Source: Leclercia sp. AS011 (lineage in GTDB: Bacteria > Pseudomonadota > Gammaproteobacteria > Enterobacterales > Enterobacteriaceae). From it: DNA of 64,000 nt. The stretch covers positions 1 through 64,000 of the forward strand of contig NZ_JBBCMA010000010.1 of assembly GCF_037152535.1 (NCBI RefSeq). Reading direction: 5' to 3'. Of this stretch, positions 1 to 9,300 are shown piece by piece; positions within the stretch are counted from its first letter, which is position 1; each line of letters starts with the position of its first letter. The notes beneath the pieces are model-generated. The model ran no database searches and was not told the DNA's origin. It saw only the letters and a list, made by a program, of their open reading frames with translations. The position numbers and the translations under genes are program-made.

Positions 1-22
1 GGCCAATACGTTTAATATTCAT
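1..22 (-). CDS. Partial IS110-family transposase, N-terminus only
   Basis: Only the first seven codons are inside the window; read on the minus strand they give MNIKRIG. Many IS110-family transposases (DEDD/RuvC-like recombinases) start with a sequence of this kind followed by a D-L-A-K motif, which would lie just outside. A strong ribosome binding site (GGGGGAGGTG) sits a few bases before the ATG, so a real start is likely. The family assignment rests on a very short match and is an inference. Confidence 0.45.
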
Positions 23-23
23 G

Positions 24-97
24 TGGACACCTCCCCCTGGGAACTGAAGTTAACACCTCAGTCTGGCACTCTGATGCCGTAAGGTGGGAGGTGTCCA
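24..97. repeat. 12-bp inverted repeat upstream of the probable IS110 transposase
   Basis: Perfect 12-base arms tggacacctccc (24-35) and gggaggtgtcca (86-97) flank a 50-base loop. In the IS110 family the non-coding end next to the transposase gene encodes a structured bridge RNA, and in the IS1111 subgroup there are subterminal inverted repeats, so either is possible. The left arm also overlaps the transposase ribosome binding site. I cannot define the outer end of the element. Confidence 0.45.
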
Positions 98-218
98 TCA
101 CATCGGCCTACGAAGTGCGTCGAGCGCGCAACGACCAAACTCATGCATTTCTATTATTGAACTTAATTAGCCAGCTATAAGACTTTAACTACGTTCATTC
201 TCTTCCAGGGTTACGCAC

Positions 219-611
219 ATGTTTCTGTCATGGTGGTTAATCGTTCCTGTCGTGGTAGGGATCGCCATACTCTTCATCATGGTTTCCCGGCTCTCCAATG
301 AAGTAGATAAACTTGAAACGGCGCTAGAAGAGAGCCGGGGGCAGATGAAGACCCTGGGTGAGAACGCGGAGGCGTTCAAGCTGGCGAACCTGCGCACTGC
401 TGAAAATTTGATACGGGTTAGACGTTGCGTGCAAAATTTGCAGAGCAGCAGTGTGCCTGACCAAGAGAACCTCCTGTTCGAAATGAACTGCGCGCTGAAT
501 CTGGCTACCAATAATGCGATCAATAATCCTGATTTTATTGCGCCTCGCGCAACGCCAGAGGCATCTCCAGCGCAGAAGATTAACGAATCGTTGCCGTTAA
601 TGTTTCGTTGA
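219..611 (+). CDS. Unrecognised small membrane-anchored coiled-coil protein
   Basis: 130 residues; I do not recognise the family. Residues 1-22 form one hydrophobic segment (MFLSWWLIVPVVVG...), followed at about 24-70 by a charged helical stretch rich in Glu, Lys and Leu that looks like a coiled coil, and a polar Pro/Ala/Asn-rich tail. The topology suggests a bitopic inner membrane protein with a cytoplasmic or periplasmic coiled coil. The ATG has a CCAGGG ribosome binding site 8 bases upstream. A hairpin resembling a terminator follows the stop. The overall plan (one membrane helix plus coiled coil) is also seen in phage spanins, but there are no neighbouring lysis genes. Confidence 0.6.
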   Translation: MFLSWWLIVPVVVGIAILFIMVSRLSNEVDKLETALEESRGQMKTLGENAEAFKLANLRTAENLIRVRRCVQNLQSSSVPDQENLLFEMNCALNLATNNAINNPDFIAPRATPEASPAQKINESLPLMFR

Positions 612-619
612 AAATGATT

Positions 620-640
620 AAGCCGCCTTACAGCGGCTTT
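620..640 (+). terminator. Hairpin terminator after the small membrane protein gene
   Basis: Stem aagccgc (620-626) pairs with gcggctt (633-639) around a 6-base loop, followed by only a short T run. It lies directly after the 219-611 stop codon. It is a weak intrinsic terminator candidate. Confidence 0.5.
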
Positions 641-725
641 GTGTCCTGTTGCTGCTATAAATGGCAGGTGAAGATTAATAATTACTGTGAAAGGATCATT
701 AAAATATTTTTAAGGGAGCAGTAAA

Positions 726-1421
726 GTGACGCACAAGAGAAAAGGATGGGAAAGACAAGGCAGTACAACAAAGAGGTCTCCTGTCGCTAAAGCAGCGCCT
801 GTACAACAGGCGGAGATGTGTTCGCAAGCGATAGCTACTCATCAGGAAAATAAAAGTGAAAAGAAGACGTTTTTAAATTTGAGTCGTTTGAATGGCGCTT
901 TATTAATTATTTTAATTGGCTGGCTATGTGCCTATCTGGGATGTGAGCCCTGGATAAACGAACACCTTGGTTATCCAGAGAACCCTGATAAAGTCGCTAA
1001 CGCAATGAGTTTATTCAGAGCCTGGCTTAACTTAGGTATGGTGACCATCGTGATTCTATTCACCTACTGGGACCGATGGGGTATTTTCAAACAGACGATT
1101 TCAAATAACATTGAAGAAGCTGCATTGAAAAAAAGAGTTAATGCACTCTTTCCCCCCTTTGCTTTAGCCCTTATACCCTTTACCACTGCCGCGAGTGATT
1201 TAGGGGCGCTTCTTTCCCTACCCAATCTTACTTTCCATCTGTTGATGGCTTTCTTAATACTACTGATTATTATCGATGGATTGGTGGCGGCTATTTTGGT
1301 TAAAAAAGATCCTGATAAGTTTTTTAACAGGACATTGTCCTCCCATATTGGGGCGTTTTTTATTCTAATTGCAATTTGGTTTGTCATGACGGTGAGATTG
1401 AGTTTCCCGTTGAGTATTTAA
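726..1421 (+). CDS. Unrecognised four-helix inner membrane protein
   Basis: 231 residues starting at GTG, with an AAGGGAG ribosome binding site at 712-718. I do not recognise the family. Residues 1-55 are polar and basic (Lys, Arg, Gln, Ser), predicted cytoplasmic. Four hydrophobic segments follow at roughly 57-72, 97-113, 146-190 (possibly two helices joined by a short loop) and 207-228. AT content is higher than in the genes that follow, as is usual for accessory genes. It stands alone on the plus strand, ending just before a REP element and the convergent secretion operon. Confidence 0.6.
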   Translation: MTHKRKGWERQGSTTKRSPVAKAAPVQQAEMCSQAIATHQENKSEKKTFLNLSRLNGALLIILIGWLCAYLGCEPWINEHLGYPENPDKVANAMSLFRAWLNLGMVTIVILFTYWDRWGIFKQTISNNIEEAALKKRVNALFPPFALALIPFTTAASDLGALLSLPNLTFHLLMAFLILLIIIDGLVAAILVKKDPDKFFNRTLSSHIGAFFILIAIWFVMTVRLSFPLSI

Positions 1422-1434
1422 TTCAGGAAATCCT

Positions 1435-1470
1435 GTAGGCCGGGTAAGGCGCAGCCGCCACCCGGCATTG
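1435..1470. repeat. REP element
   Basis: Contains taggccgggtaaggcgcagc followed by the complementary gccacccggc arm, the typical enterobacterial REP palindrome. It sits between convergent genes. Confidence 0.85.
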
Positions 1471-1479
1471 TTGCAATCT

Positions 1480-2679
1480 TTACCTTTCCCTTAACGCCTC
1501 TTTCGCCCGGTTAAACGGCTTGATCATATAATCCATCACCGATTTCTCGCCGGTTTTGATATCCACCGTGGCAATCATCCCCGGCACGATGGAGAAGTGG
1601 CGGCCCGCTTTATTGACCAGATAATCCTGGCTGGTGCGGATAAACACCCGGTAATAGAACACTTCCGGTTTTGCCTCATCCTGGATGGTGTCCGGCGAGA
1701 TAGTCTCCACCACGCCGTCCAGCCCGCCGTAGATGGCGTAATCGTAGGCGGTGATCTTCACCAGCGCCTTCTGCCCGGGGTGAATAAAGGCGATATCGCG
1801 CGGCGAGAGGCGGGTTTCAATCAGCAGGTGATCGTCCACCGGCACAATCTCCATCATTTCGCCGTTCGGCGGGATCACGCCCCCGATGGTGGTCACCTTG
1901 ATGTTCTTCACGATGCCGCGTACCGGGGAGGTGACGGTCAGACGGGTCACCGAGTCTTCACGCCCCTTCAGCACCGCCGAGAGCATATCCACTTCCGCAT
2001 TGGATTTGGACAACGCCTCCCGGGCCTGAACGTAATACTGCGAGCGCAGGTCGGTAAGCTTCAGCTCCAGGTCGCTCTTCTGGCGCTGCAACCGCAGGGC
2101 TTCAACGTGGCTGGCGGCACCGGTTTTCACCAGCCGCTGGGTGATGGCAAGTTCCGCATTGACCAGCTCCAGCGCCTGGCGCAGCTCGCGTCGGGAGTCT
2201 TCCAGCTGCTCCCGGCGGGAGTTATAGAGCCGGGTTTCGGCGGCGATCAGATCGGTCCATTTCGCCAGCTCGGGCGGGAAGGAGAGCGGCAGATCGTTCA
2301 CCTCCGCGTGCAGACGGGCGCTGGAGGCCAGCGACGCCCGGTAGCGGGCGGCGCTTTCCCCGACGTTCGATTCTGAGCGGGTCGGGTCGAGGCGCGCCAG
2401 CACCTGACCGGCCTGCACCTGATCCCCCTCATGCACCTTCACCTCGGCAAGGATCCCGCCGTCGAGGGACTGCAATACCTGCTCGCGGGAGCTGGGGATC
2501 ACCTTCCCGGTGCCGGTGGAGACCTCATCCAGGATGCTGAACCACGCCCACACCCCGGCGATGACAAACAGCAGCAGGCTGAAGATGACAATGCTTCTGG
2601 CCCCGGTATAGCCGCTCTCGGAGCCGAGGGCGTTATCCAGGTCGTCCATCGCGGCGGCATCATGCTGATTGATTTTCAT
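1480..2679 (-). CDS. Type I secretion periplasmic adaptor (HlyD/LapC-like)
   Basis: Membrane fusion protein that would bridge the inner membrane ABC exporter and the outer membrane TolC-like channel. About 399 residues: cytoplasmic tail, one membrane helix (near residues 30-50, IVIFSLLLFVIAGVWAWF), a split biotinyl-lipoyl-like domain (VKVHEGDQVQAGQVLARLD near residues 85-105 and its partner after residue 260), a long alpha hairpin (about 120-255), and a C-terminal beta domain (VPGMIATVDIKTG). I chose the second ATG (MKINQH) because GGGAG stands 8 bases before it; the first ATG in frame would only add six residues. It overlaps the end of the upstream ABC gene by about 20 bases. Similar to LapC, BapD and SiiD; which name applies cannot be decided from sequence alone. 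Confidence 0.93.
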   Translation of the reverse strand: MKINQHDAAAMDDLDNALGSESGYTGARSIVIFSLLLFVIAGVWAWFSILDEVSTGTGKVIPSSREQVLQSLDGGILAEVKVHEGDQVQAGQVLARLDPTRSESNVGESAARYRASLASSARLHAEVNDLPLSFPPELAKWTDLIAAETRLYNSRREQLEDSRRELRQALELVNAELAITQRLVKTGAASHVEALRLQRQKSDLELKLTDLRSQYYVQAREALSKSNAEVDMLSAVLKGREDSVTRLTVTSPVRGIVKNIKVTTIGGVIPPNGEMMEIVPVDDHLLIETRLSPRDIAFIHPGQKALVKITAYDYAIYGGLDGVVETISPDTIQDEAKPEVFYYRVFIRTSQDYLVNKAGRHFSIVPGMIATVDIKTGEKSVMDYMIKPFNRAKEALRER

Positions 2680-4852
2680 TTTTCCACTCCCGGCCATTCG
2701 CCTGCTGTTGCTGCTGCATCCGGCTGTTGCTCAGCGCCTGGGCTTTCGGCGCATCCATCACCAGCATCCCCTCTTTCAGCACCACCACGCGCTCCACCAG
2801 TTCCAGCATCGGCACCCGGTGGGTGGCGACGATCAGGGTCCGGTTGCCGAGCCACTGGCTCAGGCGCTGAATAAACTCGCGCTCGGTGTGTTCATCCAGC
2901 GAGGCGGTCGGTTCGTCCAGCAGGACGACGTTGGGATCGCGCAGGAACATGCGCGCCAGCAAAATCGACTGCCGCTGGCCGCCGGAGAGCCCGACGCCGT
3001 TCTCCATGATCGGATGGTCCAGCCCCTTCGCCAGCTTCTGCACGAAGGTGGCGGCGCCGCACATCTCCAGCACGGCAAAGATCTCTTCGTCGGTGGCGCG
3101 CGGCATCCCGAGGGTGATGTTTTCCCGCAGGGTGCCGTAAAACAGCCGCGCGTTCTGGCTCATCAGGCCGACATTGCGGCGCACGTCCGCCATGTCGAGA
3201 TGGGGCAGGCTGAGGTTGTCGAGGCGCAGCTCGCCGCCCACCAGATCCATGCTGCCGACCATCGCCTGCAGCAGGGTCGATTTGCCCGCGCCGTTACGTC
3301 CGAGGATCGCCACGTGCTCGCCGGGTTTGATCTCCAGCCGGTTGATGCGCAGGGCCGGGTTCTGCACGTCGCCGCCATAGGCAAACTGCGCCTGCTCGAA
3401 CAGGTAGTGACCGCGCAGCACGTCCTGGCGGATCGGCGTCTCTTCGCGCTGGTTCTCGGTCGGGAGCTGCATAATATTGTCCAGCCCCTCTTTGGCGGCC
3501 TTCACTTGCTGCCAGCGGGCCAGCACGCCGCACAGGGTCGCCATCGGAGCGATCATCCGCGAGGCCAGCATCGAGGCGGCCACCACCGCACCGGTGGTCA
3601 TTTCACCTTCGATCACCATCGGCGCGCCCACCACGATCACCGCGGTGTAGACCAGGCTCTGAATGGTCATCCCCCAGCTGATTAAGCCCTGGGTCAGTTC
3701 GCGGGTTTTCAGCCCCGACTCGGCGGTGATCTGCACGTAGCTGTTCCACTGTTGCAGGAAGCGGTTCTCCGCCTGCATCAGCTTGATATCCTCCAGCCCC
3801 TGCACGCTCTCCACCAGCACGGCGTTGCGCAGGGTCGATTCATGGGCCGCCTGCTTCGCCAGCGCCGCCAGCTTTTTCTGCAACAGCAGGCCCGGGAGCA
3901 CCATCAGCACCGCCGCCACCGGGGCGATCCACGCCAACGACGGGGCGATGATCGCCAGCACGCCGACAAACAGGAAGAAGAAGGGCAGGTCAACGATAGT
4001 CGAGATGGTCGAGGAGGTGACCATCTCGCGGATCTGCTCCAGCTCGCGCAGCTGGGAGATAAAGCTGCCGGTGGAGCGGGGCACCGCGCTGTTGCGCAAG
4101 CGCAGGGCATGGCCGAACACCCGGTCCGAGACGCGCAGGTCGGCCCGCTTGCCCAGCAGATCCATAATGTGGCTGCGGGCGAGCCGCAGGATAAAGCCGA
4201 ACAGGGTGGCGATCAGCACCCCGATGGTAAGCACGTAGAGGGTGGGGTAGGACTGGGCCGGGATCACCCGGTCATAGACCTGCATCGAGAACAAAATCCC
4301 GGCCAGCGACAGCAGGTTGATGAACAATGCCGCCAGCATCACGTAGGTGTAGGGGCGCAGGTCGCGCATCACCAGGCGGTAGAGCCAGTCCGGGCGATAT
4401 TTGGAGATATAAGCATCCACGCGGCTGTCTTTTAACGCTGCCAGCGGACGCAGGGCCACCACCTGATGAATGGCGGGTAGCATCTTCGCCAGTGAGATGC
4501 GGTTGGTCTGGGCCTTGCCGTCAAAGAAGCAGACGTCGACCATATCTTCGCCGTCGAAGTGCTCAATCACCCCGATCTTGCCGTCATTCAGCTCCACCAC
4601 CACCGGCAGCCGCCAGCTGTTAAGGGATTCCTGACCGTTATTCAGCAGCCGAAAGGAGAGCCCCGCCTCCCGGGCCAGCCCGGTCAGGGCCGGGGTTTTG
4701 CTTTTACCCTGTAGCCAGGGGGCACCGGCCACCAGCGCGCCGGGAGAGCAGGCCACCCGGTAGCGGGTGGCGACATAGCCAAACGCCTGCGCCCAGTGCT
4801 CCAGCGCCTCCTGCGTCAGTGGCTCCTCGTGAAGGATATCGTCTCGCGTCAT
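2660..4852 (-). CDS. Type I secretion ABC exporter with C39-like domain (LapB-like)
   Basis: 730 residues. An N-terminal C39-peptidase-like domain (about 1-140) lacks the catalytic cysteine region of true bacteriocin peptidases, as in LapB and HlyB, where it binds substrate rather than cutting it. A six-helix ABC transmembrane domain follows (about 160-430), then a nucleotide-binding domain with Walker A GRNGAGKST, signature LSGGQRQ, Walker B VVLLDEPT and the H-loop ATHR. It most likely exports the giant adhesin encoded just upstream. The ATG overlaps the TolC-like gene's stop (ATGA), with GGAG 8 bases before, so the genes are translationally coupled. Confidence 0.95.
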   Translation of the reverse strand: MTRDDILHEEPLTQEALEHWAQAFGYVATRYRVACSPGALVAGAPWLQGKSKTPALTGLAREAGLSFRLLNNGQESLNSWRLPVVVELNDGKIGVIEHFDGEDMVDVCFFDGKAQTNRISLAKMLPAIHQVVALRPLAALKDSRVDAYISKYRPDWLYRLVMRDLRPYTYVMLAALFINLLSLAGILFSMQVYDRVIPAQSYPTLYVLTIGVLIATLFGFILRLARSHIMDLLGKRADLRVSDRVFGHALRLRNSAVPRSTGSFISQLRELEQIREMVTSSTISTIVDLPFFFLFVGVLAIIAPSLAWIAPVAAVLMVLPGLLLQKKLAALAKQAAHESTLRNAVLVESVQGLEDIKLMQAENRFLQQWNSYVQITAESGLKTRELTQGLISWGMTIQSLVYTAVIVVGAPMVIEGEMTTGAVVAASMLASRMIAPMATLCGVLARWQQVKAAKEGLDNIMQLPTENQREETPIRQDVLRGHYLFEQAQFAYGGDVQNPALRINRLEIKPGEHVAILGRNGAGKSTLLQAMVGSMDLVGGELRLDNLSLPHLDMADVRRNVGLMSQNARLFYGTLRENITLGMPRATDEEIFAVLEMCGAATFVQKLAKGLDHPIMENGVGLSGGQRQSILLARMFLRDPNVVLLDEPTASLDEHTEREFIQRLSQWLGNRTLIVATHRVPMLELVERVVVLKEGMLVMDAPKAQALSNSRMQQQQQANGREWKNENQSA

Positions 4853-6249
4853 GGCTGGATCTCCACTGACTGAATAGTGTGGTTTTCGAGGTCGAAGGCG
4901 TTGCGCATCCGCCCGGTGTTATACAGGCAGTTGATCTGCAGCTGGTGCAGCTGTCCGGCGGTCTGCCACTGGGTAAAGCGTGCCTGGTAGACCTCCTGCT
5001 CGGCGTTCAGCACGTCCAGCAGGGGGCGGGAGCCGAGATCCAGATACTGCTGCTGATAGAGTTCACGGGTGCGCTGGCTGAGGGTCTCTTGGCGGGACTG
5101 GATCTGCAGGGTGCTCATCAGGCTCATCACCTGGCTGCGCGACTCCTGCAACTTCTGCCGCACGTCCAGCCGGGTGCGCTGCACGTTGGACTGGGCTGCC
5201 TCCACCGCATGGCTGGCGGCGTTGCGCCGGGCGCTCAGGCCGCCGCCCTGGTAGATGGGCATCTCGACGTTGACCGACACGTTGTACTGGGTCTTATCCA
5301 GGGTGTCGTGGCCGGGATAGCGATTGTTAATGTAGTGACGAACTTCCGGCTCCAGCGAGATGGTGGGGGTCATCTGGGCGTTGGCGTAGTCCAGATTGGC
5401 CTGGGCCACGTTGGCCTGCGCCCAGGAGGAGAGCACCGCGGGCACCAGCCGGTCGTCCGGCTCTTTGATGTCGCAGCTTTGGGCCAGTTTAGCCGGGAAG
5501 CTGTTGCTGACCGCGTTGAGGTTGCTCCAGCCGAGGTTGTTCATCAGCGTGGCGCGGGCGCTGTCGAGGTTGGCCTGATACTGCATCAGCTGCGCGCGTG
5601 CCCCTTCGATACGGGCATCGGTCTGCACCACGTCGGAGAGCGAGGTGGCCCCTTCGTCGTTACGCTGGCGCGTCAGTTTGCCGATGCCGCCCAGCGCCTC
5701 AAGCTGCTCTTCGGCGGTCTCCACCATCTGCTGCCACATCTGCACCTGCACCAGTGCGGTGGCGGTATCCCGGGCGATGGTATCGATGCTCAGCAGGACG
5801 TTGGCCTGCTGCTGCACCACGCCCGCGTCTTCGGCCCGCACCTGGCTGGAAACCTTGCCGAAGTCATAGAGCATTTGGGAGAGGGAGAGCACTACCGAGG
5901 GGGTAAAGCCGGTATCGCTGGAGTTGTTGCTGTAGCCGTTGTTGATCCCGGCGCTGATCTGCGGGTAGTACTTCGATTTGGCAACATCCACCTGCTGGAT
6001 CTGTTCGTAGAGTTTGCCCACCGCTTCCTGAATGGTGGGGTGCCAGTTGACGGCGCGCGTCACCGCATCGCCCAGGGTTAAGGTGCCGGGCGCGGCCTGG
6101 CTTGTCGGCAGGGCGACCCGTCCATTGAGGGCGGGGAGCTCCTGGTTTTCACGTAATTGTCCAAAACTAATGACCGCAGGCGAGTCGGCCGCCAGGGCCT
6201 GCCCGGACAACAGGCAGCACCCTAGCCACCAGCAAGGTACTTTGTTCAT
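4849..6249 (-). CDS. Type I secretion outer membrane protein (TolC/LapE family)
   Basis: 466 residues with a signal peptide (about 1-20, ending QALAA). Two repeated outer membrane efflux protein halves follow: alternating beta strands and long helices, with typical motifs such as NVSVNVEMPIYQGG and LLDVLNAEQEVYQAR. It would form the trimeric outer membrane duct for the exporter and adaptor encoded downstream. The start has an AGGGA ribosome binding site. It lies 76 bases after the adhesin stop, with a strong GC-rich hairpin between them, so expression of the secretion genes may be lower than that of the adhesin. It may also serve the second exporter at 30997-34049, which has no outer membrane gene of its own. 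Confidence 0.95.
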   Translation of the reverse strand: MNKVPCWWLGCCLLSGQALAADSPAVISFGQLRENQELPALNGRVALPTSQAAPGTLTLGDAVTRAVNWHPTIQEAVGKLYEQIQQVDVAKSKYYPQISAGINNGYSNNSSDTGFTPSVVLSLSQMLYDFGKVSSQVRAEDAGVVQQQANVLLSIDTIARDTATALVQVQMWQQMVETAEEQLEALGGIGKLTRQRNDEGATSLSDVVQTDARIEGARAQLMQYQANLDSARATLMNNLGWSNLNAVSNSFPAKLAQSCDIKEPDDRLVPAVLSSWAQANVAQANLDYANAQMTPTISLEPEVRHYINNRYPGHDTLDKTQYNVSVNVEMPIYQGGGLSARRNAASHAVEAAQSNVQRTRLDVRQKLQESRSQVMSLMSTLQIQSRQETLSQRTRELYQQQYLDLGSRPLLDVLNAEQEVYQARFTQWQTAGQLHQLQINCLYNTGRMRNAFDLENHTIQSVEIQP

Positions 6250-6288
6250 GGCATTATCCCTAAAAAACTGAACAACTTTATTATGTCT

Positions 6289-6313
6289 GGCCCGGGCGAC
6301 GTGAGCCCGGGCC
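6289..6313 (-). other. GC-rich hairpin between adhesin and secretion genes
   Basis: Perfect 9-bp arms ggcccgggc (6289-6297) and gcccgggcc (6305-6313) with a 7-base loop. In the transcribed minus direction no U tract follows, so it is probably an mRNA-stabilising or processing hairpin, or a partial attenuator, rather than a complete intrinsic terminator. Confidence 0.7.
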
Positions 6314-6325
6314 TTGTTATTAGCG

Positions 6326-9300
6326 CTATTGGGTAATGATATGTTGTTGGTTAACCAGTTCCTCGTAGGTTGTCTGAACGTTATCCAATGTTACCAGTGT
6401 AGTATTTGTGTAAATATTTGCCGCTCCGTCTCGATCGACGGAGATCACGGTATTGCCATTGCTGTTGGTGACGTGCAGATAGTTACCCAGCGTGGCGCTG
6501 CTACCGTTCCAGCCCACCAGCAGATCGCTGATGTCGATCTTGTCTCCCTGTGCCAGCGAGAAGTTGGTCCAGTGGTCATTGCTGCCGTTGCCCGCCGTGC
6601 CGTTACCTGCCGTGTTGTTCAGCACCTGGTAAATCAGCGTGTCGCCATAGGCGCTACCGGTGAAGGTATCGCTGTGCTCGGAGCTGACGAACTTCGGTGC
6701 CATGTTGATGGTCAGGGTGGCGGTATCGGTGGTGCCGTTATCGCCGGTCAGTTTGTAGGTAAAGGTCTCCTTAGTGGTCATGGAAGCCAGCGAGACGCCG
6801 CTGTTCAGGGTGTAGCTGTAGTGGCCATCCACCCCGATGGTCAGCACGCCGTAATGCCCCTGAATGTTGGCGGTGGCATTAGCGGTGGTGTACGGATCCA
6901 GAGTCGTGACGGTGCCGGTATAGCTGGTGACGCTCAGACGGCTGTCCACCGAATGGAGCTGATCCAGCACGCCGCCGGAATCCGTGCCGTCAAAGATATT
7001 GCCGGTGACGGTGTGGCCCGCGCTGGTGAGCTCATTGTTGAGTAACACCGTGGTCCCGGTGACGTACGGCGTGATGGAGATCTGGCCTAACCCCAGCGGG
7101 CCCATCGACCCGGTAAAGCTCAGGGTGTAGGTCCCGGCGTCCAGATCCAGACCGGTGACGTTAATGGTCGCCACACCGCCCAACAGCAGACCGCCATTGA
7201 AGGATCCCGTTCTGGTGACGCCTGGCCCGCTAATGGTCCAGTTGACGTTCAGACCGCCCAGCGACAGCAGGGAAGCGACGTTAAAGTGGAGCACGACGTC
7301 GTGCAGGGCGGTGTTGGCCCCCACCACAAACGTCCCGCTGCCTGAACCCGAGGTGGAGGCCAGCAGAGCCGCGTTCCAGGTGGCGTTACCCACCGTATCA
7401 TCCCGATAGGCCGCCACCGGGTGCGTCGCATCGACGCTCAGCTCGCGGCTGACGTCGTTGACCGCATCCAGGGCTACCGGCGTTGGGGTGATGTTCAGCG
7501 AGGCGGTGTCCTTATCGCCATTCGGAGCCGTGACGGTATAGACGAAGGTGTCCGGCGTGCTGATGTGGTCCGCGCCCACCCCGGCCCGCAGGGTGTAGGT
7601 GTATTTCCCGTCGGCGTCGATCGTCAGGGTGCCGTACTGCCCCTCAATGCGGGTGGTACCGGTGGCGTTCACGTTGACCCCGTTCACCTGGGTGACATGC
7701 GAGCCCGCCGGCAGGATGTCACTCTGCAACACGTCGCCGGTGGTGGCGGCGGTGGTGCTGGTGACGGCGTAGACATGATCCTGCAACACGTTGATCTGGT
7801 AGCCGGTCAGGGCGGTGATCCCCGAGACGGTGTTCATCAGGAAGATGTAATCCCCCGCCGGCAGGGTCAGGGTCAGCGGTGCCGAGGTGCCGCCCAGCAG
7901 CGGCGCGCGCAGCCAGCCAGCCTCGGTGCGCATCCGCTCATAGCTCTGGGTCGCCGGGTTGAACTTGTAGATATAGAGATCAAACACCGACGCCAGCGCC
8001 ACCCCGCCCACAGAACCCTGAATCGTCATGGTGCGGGTGGTGCCTTCCGCCACGCTGTACTTCATGGTCTCGCTGCGGTCGTCCAGCAGGTTGAGGTTCA
8101 GCACGTTGCCCAGATTGACGCCCACCACGGTGTAGCCGCTCTGGCTCGAGGTACCGTAGTCGATGGCCTGTACCTGGGTGTTGAAGGTCAGCGAGGCGGT
8201 ATCGTCCACCGCCGTCACGCTGTTCCGCACCGTGTTTTCGCCGAGGGTGATGATCAGGCGGGCGTCGTCCGTAGCCCCTTTCCCGGCGATGTTGTAGACG
8301 AAGGTATCGGTCCGGCCCAGCACCGAGGCGCTGGTGTTGGTCAGGGTGTAGGTATAGCTCCCGTCAGCGTGCAGGGTCAGGGTGCCGTACAGCCCGTTGA
8401 TGGTGGTGCCCGCCGCCCCAGCCGCCACGTTGACGGTGACGCCGTTGGCGTTGGTGACGCTGGTGACCACCGTGCCGTTCGGGGCGCTGTCGCTGCCGCT
8501 TACCGGATCGGTGTCGGTGATGACGTTACCGTTTTTCACCAGCGCGCCGGTGAGGGTGCCCGCGGTGGTTTGCGTGACGTCCACATCGAGGCTGGTGTAG
8601 GACCCGGTCGCCAGCAGGTTGGAGTTGTAGCTCAGAACGCGATACTGCCCGCCCGGCACGCCGGTGAGGTTCAGGGTCACGCCGCTGGACCCGAGGGTCA
8701 GCAGGTTAGCGAACTGCGGCAGGCCGGTATCCACTTCGGTGGTCCAGGTGGTGCCGTTCCAGCGTTGAACAATGATCTCCAGGGTGTTGAGCAGGGAGAG
8801 CACGATGCCGCTGGCGCTGGCGTTGATCTCCATATCCGCGCTGCCGCCGGTCGGTACGGTGAAAGTCACCTGGGCAGAGTTTTCCCCCAGCAGCGACAGC
8901 ACGTTGCCGACGCCGCCCACCAGCTGGACGCCGTAGTCGCTGTACTGGGCAGTGCTGGTGGTGGCGGTGGTGGTCAGGGCCAGACCGACCACGTTGTCAC
9001 TGGCCGACAGCGGCAGGTTAGGGGCGATCACCGTCCCGGTAACGGAGGTGTTACCCGCCGCATCGGTGGCCGAAAGCGTGATCCGCTCCCCTTCGGACTG
9101 CTTGTCGAGGAAGGTGTAGCTCCAGTTGCCCTGGGCGTTGGCAGTGGTGGTGACCACGCTGTTATCGCTCAGCAGCAGGGTGATGGTGCTGCCCGCTTCC
9201 GCGGTGCCGCTCAGCACGCTGCCGTCGGCGTTGAAGGTCCCCTGCGGCGTGCCCGGCGCGACGGTATCCACCACAATCGAACTCAGTGGCGTTACCGCGC

